Source: Rhizomicrobium sp. | Lineage (GTDB): Bacteria > Pseudomonadota > Alphaproteobacteria > Micropepsales > Micropepsaceae | Length of the DNA stretch: 64,000 bases | Assembly (NCBI GenBank): GCA_037200385.1 | Contig: JBBCGL010000001.1 | Coordinates: 868,001 to 932,000 of the forward strand | Direction of reading: 5' to 3' | Shown: positions 8,134-17,637 of the stretch, piece after piece | Layout of the letters: each line of letters starts with the position of its first letter | Numbering within the stretch: position 1 is the first letter of the stretch | The notes under the pieces: model-generated | Database searches by the model: none | The model's input: the letters and a program-made list of their open reading frames with translations, nothing else | What the model was told of the DNA's origin: nothing | Position numbers and translations under genes: made by a program

Positions 8134-9528
8134 ATGGCGCCGGTCCTTTTTTGGTTTCGACATGATTTGCGGCTGGCAGACAACCCAGCATTGCACGCCG
8201 CTTTGGCGAAGAGCGATGCAACGATCTGCGTCTATGTTCTGGACACTGAGGCACCGGACGACCGGCGGGAGGGTGCAGCATCGCGTTGGTGGCTTCACCA
8301 AAGTTTACAAGCACTTGACCAATCGCTTTCACGTATCGGTGGAGCTCTGGTGCTGCGCCGGGGCAGCCCCGAGCGCATCGTGCCGACGCTGGCGCAAGAA
8401 TTCGGTGTCGCCAGGGTGTTCTGGAGCCATCGCTATGATCCCCTGGGACGAGGTCAGGACGCGAGCGTCCGAGCGCGACTGACGGCCGCCGGCATAACGA
8501 CAGAATGTTTCAATAGCTCGCTCTTGTTCGAACCTCGGGATGTGAAGACCGCGGCGGACACGCCGTTCCGGGTTTTCACCCCGTTTTGGCGCGCGACACG
8601 GGCGCTGCCGGAGCCCGGCCGCCCCTTGCCGGCACCCAAAGCGCTGCACACACATGACGCCCCAGGCGACCGGTTGGAAGATTGGGCTTTGCTGCCGACC
8701 AAACCGGATTGGGCCGGCGGCCTGCGGCGGGCGTGGACGCCGGGCGAGATTGGCGCCCGGCGGCGCCTCGATGGCTTTCTTCGGACCCTGTCGGGCTATG
8801 GCGCCGCCCGCGACGTGCCGGCCGCCGAAGCCACGTCGCGCCTCTCTCCGCATCTGCATTTCGGCGAGATTTCGCCCCGGCAAATCTGGCACGCGCTTCG
8901 CGGCCGGGAACCCGACAGCGACAAATTCCGCTCCGAGCTCGGCTGGCGGGAGTTCAATCACCACCTGCTGTTCCACCACCCACAACTCCCGGAGGCACCG
9001 CTCGACCGCAAATTCTCGGCCTTTCCCTGGCGCAGCGACGCCGTGGGTTTCGCGGCCTGGACGAAGGGGCGCACCGGTTTTCCCATCGTCGATGCGGGGA
9101 TGCGGCAGCTCTGGACGACAGGTTGGATGCACAACCGGGTGCGGATGATCGCGGCGTCCTTCCTGGTCAAACATCTCGGTATCGACTGGCGGCGCGGGGC
9201 GGCCTGGTTCTGGGACACGCTGGTCGACGCCGATCTCGCGAACAACGCCGCGAACTGGCAGTGGGTCGCGGGCTGCGGCGCGGATGCCGCGCCGTTTTTC
9301 CGCATCTTCAATCCGGTGCTGCAGGGCGAAAAGTTCGATCCCGATGGCGCCTATGTCCGGCGCTGGATCCCGGAACTGAATAGGATGCCGGATAAATATA
9401 TCCACAAGCCTTGGGCGGCGCCTTCCGATATCCGCCGCGCGGCGAAAGACTATCCTCAACCGATACTTGACCTCGCGACCGGGCGGCTCCGGGCGCTCGC
9501 GGCGTTCCGTTCGCTTTCTTCGCCTTGA
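8134..9528 (+). CDS. phr: Deoxyribodipyrimidine photolyase (class I)
   Basis: 464 residues, usual for class I photolyases. The N-terminal alpha/beta antenna domain begins FWFRHDLRLADNPAL. The C-terminal FAD domain shows RLSPHLHFGEISPRQIW, the WMHNRVRMIAASFLVKH helix and DLANNAANWQWVAG with the electron-transfer tryptophans and asparagine. The enzyme uses blue light to split pyrimidine dimers. The ATG at 8134 is placed directly before the conserved first strand; a longer frame upstream overlaps the divergent promoter region and is not family-like. It diverges from an HWE kinase gene, with a shared 119-base intergenic region. Confidence 0.93.
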   Translation: MAPVLFWFRHDLRLADNPALHAALAKSDATICVYVLDTEAPDDRREGAASRWWLHQSLQALDQSLSRIGGALVLRRGSPERIVPTLAQEFGVARVFWSHRYDPLGRGQDASVRARLTAAGITTECFNSSLLFEPRDVKTAADTPFRVFTPFWRATRALPEPGRPLPAPKALHTHDAPGDRLEDWALLPTKPDWAGGLRRAWTPGEIGARRRLDGFLRTLSGYGAARDVPAAEATSRLSPHLHFGEISPRQIWHALRGREPDSDKFRSELGWREFNHHLLFHHPQLPEAPLDRKFSAFPWRSDAVGFAAWTKGRTGFPIVDAGMRQLWTTGWMHNRVRMIAASFLVKHLGIDWRRGAAWFWDTLVDADLANNAANWQWVAGCGADAAPFFRIFNPVLQGEKFDPDGAYVRRWIPELNRMPDKYIHKPWAAPSDIRRAAKDYPQPILDLATGRLRALAAFRSLSSP

Positions 9529-9580
9529 AGGCCCCTGCCCGTCCCATTAGGTTCGCTGCGATTCCCTCGACCGCGCTCGG

Positions 9581-10612
9581 ATGGACATAAGAAAAGACGT
9601 AGTAGACGCCATCGGCCGCACACCGCTGATCCGCCTCAATCGCGTCAGCGAACTCACCGGATGCGAGATCCTCGGCAAGGCCGAATTCATGAATCCGGGC
9701 CAGTCGGTCAAGGATCGCGCGGCGCTGTTCATCGTCGAGGACGCGGTGCGCCGCGGTACACTCAAGCCCGGCGGCGTGATCGTGGAAGGCACGGCGGGGA
9801 ACACCGGCATCGGACTCGCGGTGGTGGGCAATGCGCTCGGCTTCCGCACGGTGATCGTCATTCCCGATACACAATCCCAGGAGAAGAAGGACGCGTTGCG
9901 TCTTCTCGGTGCCGAATTGATCGAAGTCCCGGCCGTGCCCTACGCCAATCCCAACAATTACGTGAAAGTGTCGGGCCGCATCGCGGAGCAGCTTGCGCAC
10001 ACAACGGATGGGGCGGTGTGGGCCAACCAGTTCGACAACATCGCCAACCGGCAGGCGCATATCGAAGGTACCGGTCCCGAGATCTGGCACCAGACGAATG
10101 GCCGGCTCGACGGTTTCACCTGTGCGGTGGGCACCGGCGGCACGCTTGCCGGCGTCGCCATCGCGCTGAAGGAGAAGAACCCCAAGCTCAAGATCGCCGC
10201 CGCCGATCCGCTCGGTGCGTCGATCTATTCCTGGATCAAGACCGGCGAGCTCACCGCGCATGGGACGTCGATCACCGAGGGCATCGGCCAGGGCCGCGTC
10301 ACCGCGAACCTGGAGGGTGCGCCGATCGACGACGCCTATGAGATCTCCGACGAAGAGGCGCTGCCGATCATCTTCGACCTGCTGGAGCATGAGGGGCTGT
10401 GCATGGGCGGCTCGACCGGCATCAATGTCGCGGGGGCCGTGCGGATGGCAAAGGAGATGGGCAAGGGCCACACCATCGTGACCGTCTTGTGCGACTATGG
10501 CACGCGCTATCAGAGCAAGCTGTTCAATCCGCAATTCCTGCGCAGCAAGGGCCTGCCGGTGCCGGCTTGGCTCGCGCGGCCGCGCGAAGCGATCAAGGTG
10601 CCTTACGCATGA
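9581..10612 (+). CDS. cysK: Cysteine synthase
   Basis: 343 residues. O-acetylserine sulfhydrylase of the PLP beta-family, making cysteine from O-acetylserine and sulfide. The PLP lysine is K44 in NPGQSVKDRAA; the substrate loop EGTAGNTG and the phosphate-binding GTGGTLAG are intact. The C-terminus is longer than in the shortest CysK proteins (FLRSKGLPVPAWL), a form common in alphaproteobacteria. The last codons overlap the next gene in ATGA, so it is translationally coupled to a mercaptopyruvate sulfurtransferase, forming a sulfur-amino-acid operon. Confidence 0.92.
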   Translation: MDIRKDVVDAIGRTPLIRLNRVSELTGCEILGKAEFMNPGQSVKDRAALFIVEDAVRRGTLKPGGVIVEGTAGNTGIGLAVVGNALGFRTVIVIPDTQSQEKKDALRLLGAELIEVPAVPYANPNNYVKVSGRIAEQLAHTTDGAVWANQFDNIANRQAHIEGTGPEIWHQTNGRLDGFTCAVGTGGTLAGVAIALKEKNPKLKIAAADPLGASIYSWIKTGELTAHGTSITEGIGQGRVTANLEGAPIDDAYEISDEEALPIIFDLLEHEGLCMGGSTGINVAGAVRMAKEMGKGHTIVTVLCDYGTRYQSKLFNPQFLRSKGLPVPAWLARPREAIKVPYA

Positions 10613-11454
10613 CGACGCCCGCTTCGCCTCTCGTCTCGACGGACTGGCTCGCCAGCCGGATCAACGCGCCGGACGTGCGCGTCATCGACGCCTCCTGGTA
10701 CCTGCCGCACCTGGACCGCGATCCGCGCGCCGAATACGCCGCGGCGCACATCCCGCGCGCGTTGTTTTTCGACATCGACGACCTGTCGGACGACAAGAGC
10801 GAACTGCCGCATATGCTGGCGCCGGCGCCGAAATTCGCCAGCCGCATGCGCAAGCTCGGGCTGGGCGACGGCAACATGATCGTGGTCTACGATTCCGCCG
10901 GCGTCTATTCGAGCCCGCGCGCCTGGTGGATGCTGCGCGCCATGGGACACAACGACGTCGTGGTGCTGGACGGCGGGCTGCCGAAATGGCGGCGCGAGGG
11001 ACGGCCGCTGGAAGACATGAGCGCGCAGCCCTTCGCCCGGCACTTCACGGCGCGGCCGAACAACGCGCTGGTGCGCGACTTCCGCCAGATGAACGCCAAT
11101 CTGCAGGCCAAAGCGGCGCAGGTGATCGATGCGCGCGGCATTCCCCGCTTCAAGGCCATCGAGCCCGAGCCCAGGCCCGGCGTGCGCGGCGGCCACATCC
11201 CGGGCAGCTTGAATGTTCCGTATACGGAGTTGACCGCCGAGGACGGCACCTTGAAGACGCCGGAGGAGCTGCGCGCCGTGTTCGCGGCGCATCGCGTCGA
11301 TCTGGCCAAGCCCAGCATCACGACCTGCGGCTCGGGCATCACGGCCGCAATCGTCATGCTCGCCATGGCGGTCGCGGGTGCCGGCGACGTGGCGCTGTAT
11401 GACGGCTCCTGGGCGGAATGGGGCGCCAGCGACGCGCCGGTGGAGACCGGATGA
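10609..11454 (+). CDS. sseA: 3-mercaptopyruvate sulfurtransferase, two rhodanese domains
   Basis: 281 residues with an inactive N-terminal rhodanese domain (VIDASWYLP onward) and a catalytic C-terminal one. The active-site loop is CGSGITA, the 3-mercaptopyruvate-type loop, with the persulfide-forming cysteine. RGGHIPGSLNVPY is the conserved entry to the second domain. It transfers sulfur from 3-mercaptopyruvate or thiosulfate to thiol or cyanide acceptors. The ATG overlaps the cysK stop and its own stop overlaps the next ATG, giving a three-gene coupled operon with cysteine synthase. Confidence 0.92.
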   Translation: MTTPASPLVSTDWLASRINAPDVRVIDASWYLPHLDRDPRAEYAAAHIPRALFFDIDDLSDDKSELPHMLAPAPKFASRMRKLGLGDGNMIVVYDSAGVYSSPRAWWMLRAMGHNDVVVLDGGLPKWRREGRPLEDMSAQPFARHFTARPNNALVRDFRQMNANLQAKAAQVIDARGIPRFKAIEPEPRPGVRGGHIPGSLNVPYTELTAEDGTLKTPEELRAVFAAHRVDLAKPSITTCGSGITAAIVMLAMAVAGAGDVALYDGSWAEWGASDAPVETG

Positions 11455-11984
11455 GCCCGGGACGCGAAACCGGCCGGCGCATCCCGATGGTCGTCACCTT
11501 TCTGGAGATGACGGCCAAGCCCGCAGCCCTGCCCCCGCCCGCGCCGCGTGGCAAGGTGGCAATGATGCGCGCCGCACATCCGCCAGTGCATTTCTACCGC
11601 TATCTCTACGATACGATCGGCGACGCCTATTTCTGGGTGGACCGCCGCAAGCTGAACGACGCGGCGCTGGCCAAGATCGTGCAGGACCCGGACGTCGAGT
11701 TGTATGTGCTCTATCTCGACGGCAATCCGGCCGGCATGGCGGAGCTGGACATGCGCGACGCGGCGACCGGCCAGTTGGCCTATTTCGGATTGATGCCGGA
11801 AGCGGTGGGGAAACGACTCGGATATTTCTTCCTCTACCATGCGGTGGTGAACGCCTGGGCGCGGCCGATCTCCAAACTGCTGGTCAATACCTGCACGCTC
11901 GACCATCCGCGTGCCCTGCCCCTCTACCAGCGGCTGGGCTTCACGGCCTATTCGCGCGAGGACCGCTACATCGAATTGCCATAA
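11451..11984 (+). CDS. GNAT-family N-acetyltransferase
   Basis: 177 residues. The acetyl-CoA fold is visible in the central part: LYVLYLDGNPAGMAELD (strands beta 2-4), the pantetheine site LMPEAVGKRLGYFFL and the C-terminal NTCTLDHPRALPLYQRLGF typical of the family. It is the third member of the cysK-sseA operon, overlapping sseA by ATGA. The substrate is unknown; a role in cysteine-precursor or amine acetylation would fit the neighbours but is only a guess. An internal ATG 12 codons in is an alternative start. Confidence 0.82.
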   Translation: MSPGRETGRRIPMVVTFLEMTAKPAALPPPAPRGKVAMMRAAHPPVHFYRYLYDTIGDAYFWVDRRKLNDAALAKIVQDPDVELYVLYLDGNPAGMAELDMRDAATGQLAYFGLMPEAVGKRLGYFFLYHAVVNAWARPISKLLVNTCTLDHPRALPLYQRLGFTAYSREDRYIELP

Positions 11985-12032
11985 AGCCCCGGGTTGGGCA
12001 GTCTCCCTCGCGCAAAATGGGGGAAGCGCCAG

Positions 12033-13466
12033 ATGGCGATCATCGACACCGCGCCGGATGCCGGCGTGGAGAAGACCTTGTTCGGGCATCCGATCGGCCT
12101 GACCTGGCTGTTCACCACGGAGATGTGGGAGCGCTTTTCCTACTACGGCATGCGTGTGCTGCTGCCGATCTACCTCACCGGCTACCTGCTGCTGCCCGGC
12201 CATGCCGAACACGTCATCGGCTACTTCACGATGAAGCACTTCCTGGAAAGCATTCGCGGGCCATTGGGGGTGCAGCCTCTCGAGTCGATGATCTATTCGC
12301 TCTACACGGGCTTCGTCTATTTCACACCGCTGATCGGCGGCTTTCTAGCGGACCGTTTCTTCGGCCGCCGCTATACGGTGGTGATAGGCGGCATTCTGAT
12401 GGCCATCGGCCACTTCATGATGGCGTTCGAGAACTACTTCTTCTTCGCGCTCCTGTTCCTGATCCTGGGCAATGGCGGCTTCAAGCCGAATATCTCCAGT
12501 CAGGTCGGCGGTCTCTACAAGCCCGGCGATCAGCGCATCGACCGCGCCTATTCGATCTTTTATGTCGGCATCAACCTGGGAGCCTTCCTGGGCCAGGAAT
12601 TCGCTGGCAACATCGGCGAGGGGCTTGCCTGGCGCTACGGCTTCGGCTCCGCGGGTGTGGCCATGCTGATCGGCACGATCACCTATCTGTTCGCCATGCG
12701 CCAGCTACCGAACGACCGGCCGAGCCGTAAACATGTGGTGGCCGCCGCCGCGCCGCGCACGCCGCTCAGCCGCAAGGATTGGTGGGCCGTTGTACTTTTG
12801 TGCCTGTTCTTCATTCCCTGCACGATGTTCTGGGCGACCTACGAGCAATCGGGCAATACCATCGAGTTGTGGACGCGCGACCTGGTCGATCGTTCCGTCG
12901 GCGGTCTCTTCACGATCAGCGTCACCACGCTGCAGTCGGTGAACCCCGTGATGATCTTCACCTTCACCGCAGGCGTGGTGGCGCTGTGGTCGTGGCAGGA
13001 GCGGCGCGGCAAGGAGCCGTCGATCATCAGCAAGATGGCGATCGGCTGCGCACTGATCGCCCTGTCCTACCTGCTGCTCGCAGGGGTGCAGTATCTCGCG
13101 GGACCGACCGGCAAGGTCAATTGGATCTGGGCCATCGTCTATTTCGGTGTGCTCACGGTGGGCGAACTCTATTTCTCGCCCGTCGGTCTGTCGCTATACG
13201 CCAAGGCAGCCCCCAAGCAGCTTGGGTCCTTGATGATGGCAGTATTTCTGGCGACGAGCTTCCCCGGAAATCTGCTGGCCGGCTATCTCGGCAGCTATTG
13301 GGACGGCATGGACAAGGTGCGCTTCTTCTTGATGATCGCCGCGATCATCGGCGCTACGGTGCCCATCATCTGGCTGTTCAACATTCCGATTCGCCGGATC
13401 GTCACGAGCCAGCATGAGAACGATTTGGTGACACCCGAGGCGCCGTATCAGGCACCGCCAGCTTAG
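12033..13466 (+). CDS. POT-family proton-coupled peptide transporter
   Basis: 477 residues with 12-14 transmembrane helices. POT/PTR signatures are clear: TEMWERFSYYGMR in helix 1, GGFLADRFFGRR in the helix 2-3 loop, and GNGGFKPNISSQVG in helix 5, followed by FSIFYVGINLGAF-like sequence. The family imports di- and tripeptides with protons. The start at 12033 follows a strong purine-rich site (GGGGGAAG); upstream codons do not look like protein. It is monocistronic, 48 bases after the acetyltransferase, and converges with aapP. Confidence 0.9.
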   Translation: MAIIDTAPDAGVEKTLFGHPIGLTWLFTTEMWERFSYYGMRVLLPIYLTGYLLLPGHAEHVIGYFTMKHFLESIRGPLGVQPLESMIYSLYTGFVYFTPLIGGFLADRFFGRRYTVVIGGILMAIGHFMMAFENYFFFALLFLILGNGGFKPNISSQVGGLYKPGDQRIDRAYSIFYVGINLGAFLGQEFAGNIGEGLAWRYGFGSAGVAMLIGTITYLFAMRQLPNDRPSRKHVVAAAAPRTPLSRKDWWAVVLLCLFFIPCTMFWATYEQSGNTIELWTRDLVDRSVGGLFTISVTTLQSVNPVMIFTFTAGVVALWSWQERRGKEPSIISKMAIGCALIALSYLLLAGVQYLAGPTGKVNWIWAIVYFGVLTVGELYFSPVGLSLYAKAAPKQLGSLMMAVFLATSFPGNLLAGYLGSYWDGMDKVRFFLMIAAIIGATVPIIWLFNIPIRRIVTSQHENDLVTPEAPYQAPPA

Positions 13467-13509
13467 CGCACTGCGGCAAGGGCGGCGGAACCAGCAGCAG
13501 AACTCGGGT

Positions 13510-14253
13510 TCAATGCCCGAGGATCTGGCTCAGGAAGAGCTTGCAGCGTTCGTGCCTGGGAGCGGTGAAGAAGGTCTCGGGATCGGCCTCCTCGATGATC
13601 TCGCCGGCGTCCATGAAGACGACGCGGTCGGCGACTTCGCGCGCGAAGCCCATCTCGTGGGTCACGCACACCATCGTCATGCCCTCCTTCGCAAGGTCGA
13701 CCATCACTTCGAGCACCTCGCCGATCATCTCGGGATCGAGCGCCGAGGTCGGCTCGTCGAACAGCATGATCTTCGGGCTCATGCAGAGCGCGCGCGCGAT
13801 TGCGGCACGCTGCTGCTGACCGCCCGAGAGCTGCAGCGGATGCTTGTGCGCCTGGTCGGCGATGCGCATCCGCTCCAGATGGTGCATCGCGACCTCCTCC
13901 GCCCGCTTCTTCGGCATCTTGCGCACCCAGATCGGCGCCAGGGTGCAGTTGTTCAGGATCGACAGATGCGGGAAGAGGTTGAACTGCTGGAACACCATGC
14001 CGACCTCGCGCCGGACGGTGTCGATGTTGCGGACGTCGCGCGTCAGCTCCGTGCCGGCAACGACGATGCGGCCCTCGTCGTGGGTCTCCAGCCGATTGAT
14101 GCATCGCACCAGCGTCGACTTGCCCGAGCCCGATGGGCCGCACACCACGATCCGCTCGCCGGGCTTCACGCGCAGCGTGATGTCCTTGAGGACGGCGAAC
14201 TGGCCGAACCATTTGCTCACGCCGTCGAGCGTGATGATGTCGCCGTCACTCAT
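13510..14253 (-). CDS. aapP: General L-amino-acid ABC transporter, ATP-binding protein
   Basis: 247 residues. Walker A is GPSGSGKS, Q-loop FQQFNLFPH, signature LSGGQQQR, Walker [13 protein letters not shown] and switch histidine VTHEMGF. This is the amino-acid (PAAT) class of ATPases. It is the last gene of the aap operon; its ATG overlaps the stop of aapM by 4 bp. Together with AapQ, AapM and AapJ it powers uptake of a broad range of L-amino acids. Confidence 0.92.
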   Translation of the reverse strand: MSDGDIITLDGVSKWFGQFAVLKDITLRVKPGERIVVCGPSGSGKSTLVRCINRLETHDEGRIVVAGTELTRDVRNIDTVRREVGMVFQQFNLFPHLSILNNCTLAPIWVRKMPKKRAEEVAMHHLERMRIADQAHKHPLQLSGGQQQRAAIARALCMSPKIMLFDEPTSALDPEMIGEVLEVMVDLAKEGMTMVCVTHEMGFAREVADRVVFMDAGEIIEEADPETFFTAPRHERCKLFLSQILGH

Positions 14254-15341
14254 CGCCGGTCCCCTTCCGCGAGTTGCGTCTCCAGATGCGCCGAATAGCG
14301 CGACATCGAGAAACAGAATGCCCAGTAGATCGCCGCCGCGAAAAGATAGCCCGTCACCGCGGTGTTCGGCCCGGCCCAGTCCAGATCGCTCGAGCCGGTC
14401 TGGATCACGCCCAGCAGGTCGAAGAAGCCGATGATCGACACCAGCGATGTGTCCTTGAACATCGAGATCATGTTGTTGACGATGCCCGGCAGCACGATCT
14501 TGAACGCCTGGGGCAGGATCACGAAGGTCGTGGCGCGCCAATAGCCGAGGCCCAGCGCACCGGCGCCTTCATATTGCCCGCGCGGCAGCGCCTGCAGGCC
14601 GGCGCGCACGACCTCCGCCATATAGGCGGCGTTGAACAGCGCGATGGCGATCAGGGCGCGGGCGAGCTTGTCGAACTCCAGGCCCTCGGGCAGGAAGAGC
14701 GGCAGCATGGAGCTGGCGATGAACAGCACGGTGATCATCGGCACGCCGCGCCAGACCTCGATGAACACGACGCAGAAGATGCGCACCACCGGCAGGGTCG
14801 AGCGCCGCCCCAGCGCGAGGATCACGCCCAGCGGCAGCGACGCGACGATGCCGACCGCGGCGACGACCAGCGTGAGCAGCAGCCCGCCCCAGCGCTCCGT
14901 CGAGACCACGGGAAGACCGAACCAGCCGCCGGTGAGCAGCACATAGGACGCCAGCGGATAGACCGTGAGCATCGCCGCGCCCGCCCATCCCTTATGGGGG
15001 ATTCGCGGGATCATCAGCCAGGCAAGTCCGGCCGCCCCTAGCGTGTAGACGACGTCGGGGCGCCAGCGCTGGTCGAAGTCGTAGAAGCCGTAAAGGATCT
15101 GGCCCATACGCTGGGTGATGTAGGGCCAGCACGCACCGGTCGCGTTGGCGCAGGCCTCGCGCGTGGTGCCCGCCCAGGTCGCGGAAAAGAACGCCCAGTT
15201 CAGCAGCGGCGGAATCGTCCAGGCCAGCAGCGCGAGAATGAGCAGCGTCAGGACCGAATTGAACACGCTAGAGAACAGGTTGGCGCGCAGCCAGCCGACG
15301 GGCCCGACATGGAGAATGGGCGGGGCGCGGAAGGCGATCAT
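14250..15341 (-). CDS. aapM: General L-amino-acid ABC transporter permease AapM
   Basis: 363 residues. Two hydrophobic blocks precede the transporter core, a feature of the AapM/BztC permeases, which are longer than HisM-type proteins. The core carries the EAA loop ([21 protein letters not shown]). About eight transmembrane helices are predicted, and the first periplasmic loop is large with several cysteines. It overlaps aapP downstream and aapQ upstream by 4 bp each, so all three are translationally coupled. Confidence 0.9.
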   Translation of the reverse strand: MIAFRAPPILHVGPVGWLRANLFSSVFNSVLTLLILALLAWTIPPLLNWAFFSATWAGTTREACANATGACWPYITQRMGQILYGFYDFDQRWRPDVVYTLGAAGLAWLMIPRIPHKGWAGAAMLTVYPLASYVLLTGGWFGLPVVSTERWGGLLLTLVVAAVGIVASLPLGVILALGRRSTLPVVRIFCVVFIEVWRGVPMITVLFIASSMLPLFLPEGLEFDKLARALIAIALFNAAYMAEVVRAGLQALPRGQYEGAGALGLGYWRATTFVILPQAFKIVLPGIVNNMISMFKDTSLVSIIGFFDLLGVIQTGSSDLDWAGPNTAVTGYLFAAAIYWAFCFSMSRYSAHLETQLAEGDRR

Positions 15342-16513
15342 CCCAGCCCCTCCAGCGCATGGGCGCGGTTGTAGAGATTCATCAGCGCCGAGGTGACGAG
15401 GCTGAGCGCCAGATAGATCGCCATGGTGAGGCTGAGGATCTCGATCGCCTGCCCCGTCTGGTTCAGCACCGTGCCCGCGAACACCGCGACGAGGTCGGGA
15501 TAGCCGATGGCGATGGCGAGCGAGGAGTTCTTGGTCAGGCTCAGATATTCGCTCGCCAGCGGCGGGATGATGACCCGCATCGCCTGTGGGATCAGCACCA
15601 GGCGCAGCGCCAGCCCGCGGCGCAGGCCCAAGGCTTCCGCGGCCTCCCGCTGGCCGCGCGCCACCGACACCAGCCCGGCGCGCACGATCTCGGCGATATA
15701 GGCGGCCGTATAGATCGACAGGGCGATGGTGAGGCCTGCAAGTTCCGAGTTGATCTGCAGGCCGCCCTCATAGGAGAAACCGGCAAGCTGCGGCCAGCTC
15801 AGCGCGAAAGGCACGCGCTCGACGAACAGCGCCAGCGCCGGCAGTCCGATCACCAGCAGGGGCGCCGCCCACCATATCGTGGGACGCCGCCCCGTCTTGC
15901 GTTGGAGACGCTGTGCCCAGCCGTACAGCGCGAAGAACACCGCAAGGCCCACAGCCAGCGCCAGGACGACCAGCCACGAGCCGGGCGCGAAGATCACTTC
16001 GGGGACATAGACGCCGCGGTTGTTGAGGACGATCCACGACCCCAGCGCGAGGCTGTCGCGCGGTCCAGGCAGGGTCTGCAGGACGCCGAAATACCAGAAT
16101 ACCACCTGCAGCAGCAGCGGAATATTCCGCAGGGTCTCGACATAGACGGTGCACAGCTTGGCGACGAGCCAGTTGCCCGAGAGCCGCCCGATGCCGACAA
16201 CGAAGCCGATCAGCGTCGACAGGACGATCGAGACCGCCGAGACGACCAGCGTGTTGACCAGCCCGACCCACATCGCCTGGCCGTAGCTCGATTCCTCCGT
16301 ATACGGAATTAATACCTGCGAGATGCCGAAGCCGGCCGTATGCCCGAGGAATGCGAAGCCCGAGGCGACGTGCCGGCGGCTCAGCGCACCGATCGCGTTG
16401 TGCGCCAGCCAGAGGCCGACCGCGGCGATCGCGACCAGCGCGAGCGCCTGGAGCGCGATGCCCTGCCATCTGGTGTCGCGCCACCAGGCGTGGCGTGCAC
16501 GTGGACGAGCCAT
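15338..16513 (-). CDS. aapQ: General L-amino-acid ABC transporter permease AapQ
   Basis: 391 residues, the usual AapQ length. The N-terminal half has VETLRNIPLLLQVVFWYFG, typical of these permeases, and the C-terminal half has the EAA loop EAAEALGLRRGLALRLVLIPQ-like sequence for contact with AapP. About eight transmembrane helices. The ATG at 16513 is two bases past the aapJ stop (16516); a longer frame would run into aapJ. It forms a heterodimer with AapM. Confidence 0.9.
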   Translation of the reverse strand: MARPRARHAWWRDTRWQGIALQALALVAIAAVGLWLAHNAIGALSRRHVASGFAFLGHTAGFGISQVLIPYTEESSYGQAMWVGLVNTLVVSAVSIVLSTLIGFVVGIGRLSGNWLVAKLCTVYVETLRNIPLLLQVVFWYFGVLQTLPGPRDSLALGSWIVLNNRGVYVPEVIFAPGSWLVVLALAVGLAVFFALYGWAQRLQRKTGRRPTIWWAAPLLVIGLPALALFVERVPFALSWPQLAGFSYEGGLQINSELAGLTIALSIYTAAYIAEIVRAGLVSVARGQREAAEALGLRRGLALRLVLIPQAMRVIIPPLASEYLSLTKNSSLAIAIGYPDLVAVFAGTVLNQTGQAIEILSLTMAIYLALSLVTSALMNLYNRAHALEGLG

Positions 16514-16515
16514 GC

Positions 16516-17529
16516 TTAGCGGATCGGCGGCGCGTACATGATCCCGCCCTTGTTCCACAGATTGTTGAGCCCGCGCGGCAGCTTGAGCGGCGTGTTCAGC
16601 CCGACGCCGCGCTCGTAGATCTCGCCGTAATTGCCCAGCCGCTTGACGATGCGATAGGCCCAGTCATTGGCCAGGCCAAGCTCCTGGCCGAAGGCGCCTT
16701 CCTTGCCGAGCAGGCGGCGAATCTCCGGCGAGGTGGAGTTCAACTGGGCGTCGACATTCCTCGAATTCACGCCGAGCTCTTCGGCATTGACCAGTGCGAA
16801 CAGCGTCCAGCGGCACAAATCGCCCCATTGCTGGTCGCCATGGCGCACCGCAGGTCCGAGCGGCTCCTTGGAGATCGTCTCGGGCAGCAGGATGTGATCG
16901 GCGGGGTTCTTCAGCTTCAGCCGGTCGCCGGCGAGCCCCGAGCGATCGGTGGTGGCCGCGTCGCAGCGGCCCGCGTCGTAAGCCGCGATATATTCCGAGG
17001 CCTTCTGGTAGACGAGGATCTTGTATTTGAGCTTGTGGGCGCGGAAGAAGTCCGCCGCGTTCAGCTCGCTGGTCGTGCCGGTCTGGGTGCACAGCGTGGC
17101 GCCGTCGAGCTTCAGTGCGCTGTTCACCCCCAGCGACTTGCGCACCATGAAGCCCTGGCCGTCATAGAAATCGACGCCGATGAATTCGAGACCTTGGGCG
17201 ACGTCGCGGTCCATCGTCCATGTCGTGTTGTGGGACAGGATGTCGAACTGCCCCGCCTGCAACGCCGTGAAGCGTTCGGCGAAGGACACCGGCACGAAGC
17301 GGACCTTGTTCGGATCGTTGAAGATCGCCACCGCCACGGCGCGGCAATAATCCACGTCGATGCCGGTCCAGTTGCCGCGCTGGTCGGGGTTGGAGAAACC
17401 GGGCTGTCCTTCGCTCACGCCGCAGCGCAGAAAGCCGTTCTTGCGAACGTTGTCGAGCGTGCCGGCCTGGGCGGTCGAGGCGAGCGCCAGGGCCGCCACG
17501 AGGCCGAGGAAAAACAGACGCAATTTCAA
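16516..17529 (-). CDS. aapJ: General L-amino-acid ABC transporter, periplasmic binding protein
   Basis: 337 residues if translation starts at TTG 17529, which is placed five bases after GGGGGA and directly before a signal peptide (KLRLFFLGLVAALALASTAQA). No ATG offers that signal peptide. The mature part has the SBP_bac_3 pattern: LRCGVSEGQPGFS, GIDVDYCRAVAVAIF, ERFTALQAGQFDILSHNTTW. It binds amino acids in the periplasm and delivers them to AapQM. It is the first gene of the operon and diverges from metC. Confidence 0.9.
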   Translation of the reverse strand: MKLRLFFLGLVAALALASTAQAGTLDNVRKNGFLRCGVSEGQPGFSNPDQRGNWTGIDVDYCRAVAVAIFNDPNKVRFVPVSFAERFTALQAGQFDILSHNTTWTMDRDVAQGLEFIGVDFYDGQGFMVRKSLGVNSALKLDGATLCTQTGTTSELNAADFFRAHKLKYKILVYQKASEYIAAYDAGRCDAATTDRSGLAGDRLKLKNPADHILLPETISKEPLGPAVRHGDQQWGDLCRWTLFALVNAEELGVNSRNVDAQLNSTSPEIRRLLGKEGAFGQELGLANDWAYRIVKRLGNYGEIYERGVGLNTPLKLPRGLNNLWNKGGIMYAPPIR

Positions 17530-17637
17530 CGATGTCCCCCAATGACAAGCCGGTTCGCCACATTGCGGCGCAGACCGGAGCGCGCTACTTGAATCGAAGC
17601 CTAACAGGCAATTCGCGGATTTGGGAGCGTTCTTCAC

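Noticed and set aside
17530-17637. SAM riboswitch upstream of metC
   Set aside because: No SAM-I or SAM-II consensus or pseudoknot pattern can be recognised in the 108 bases.
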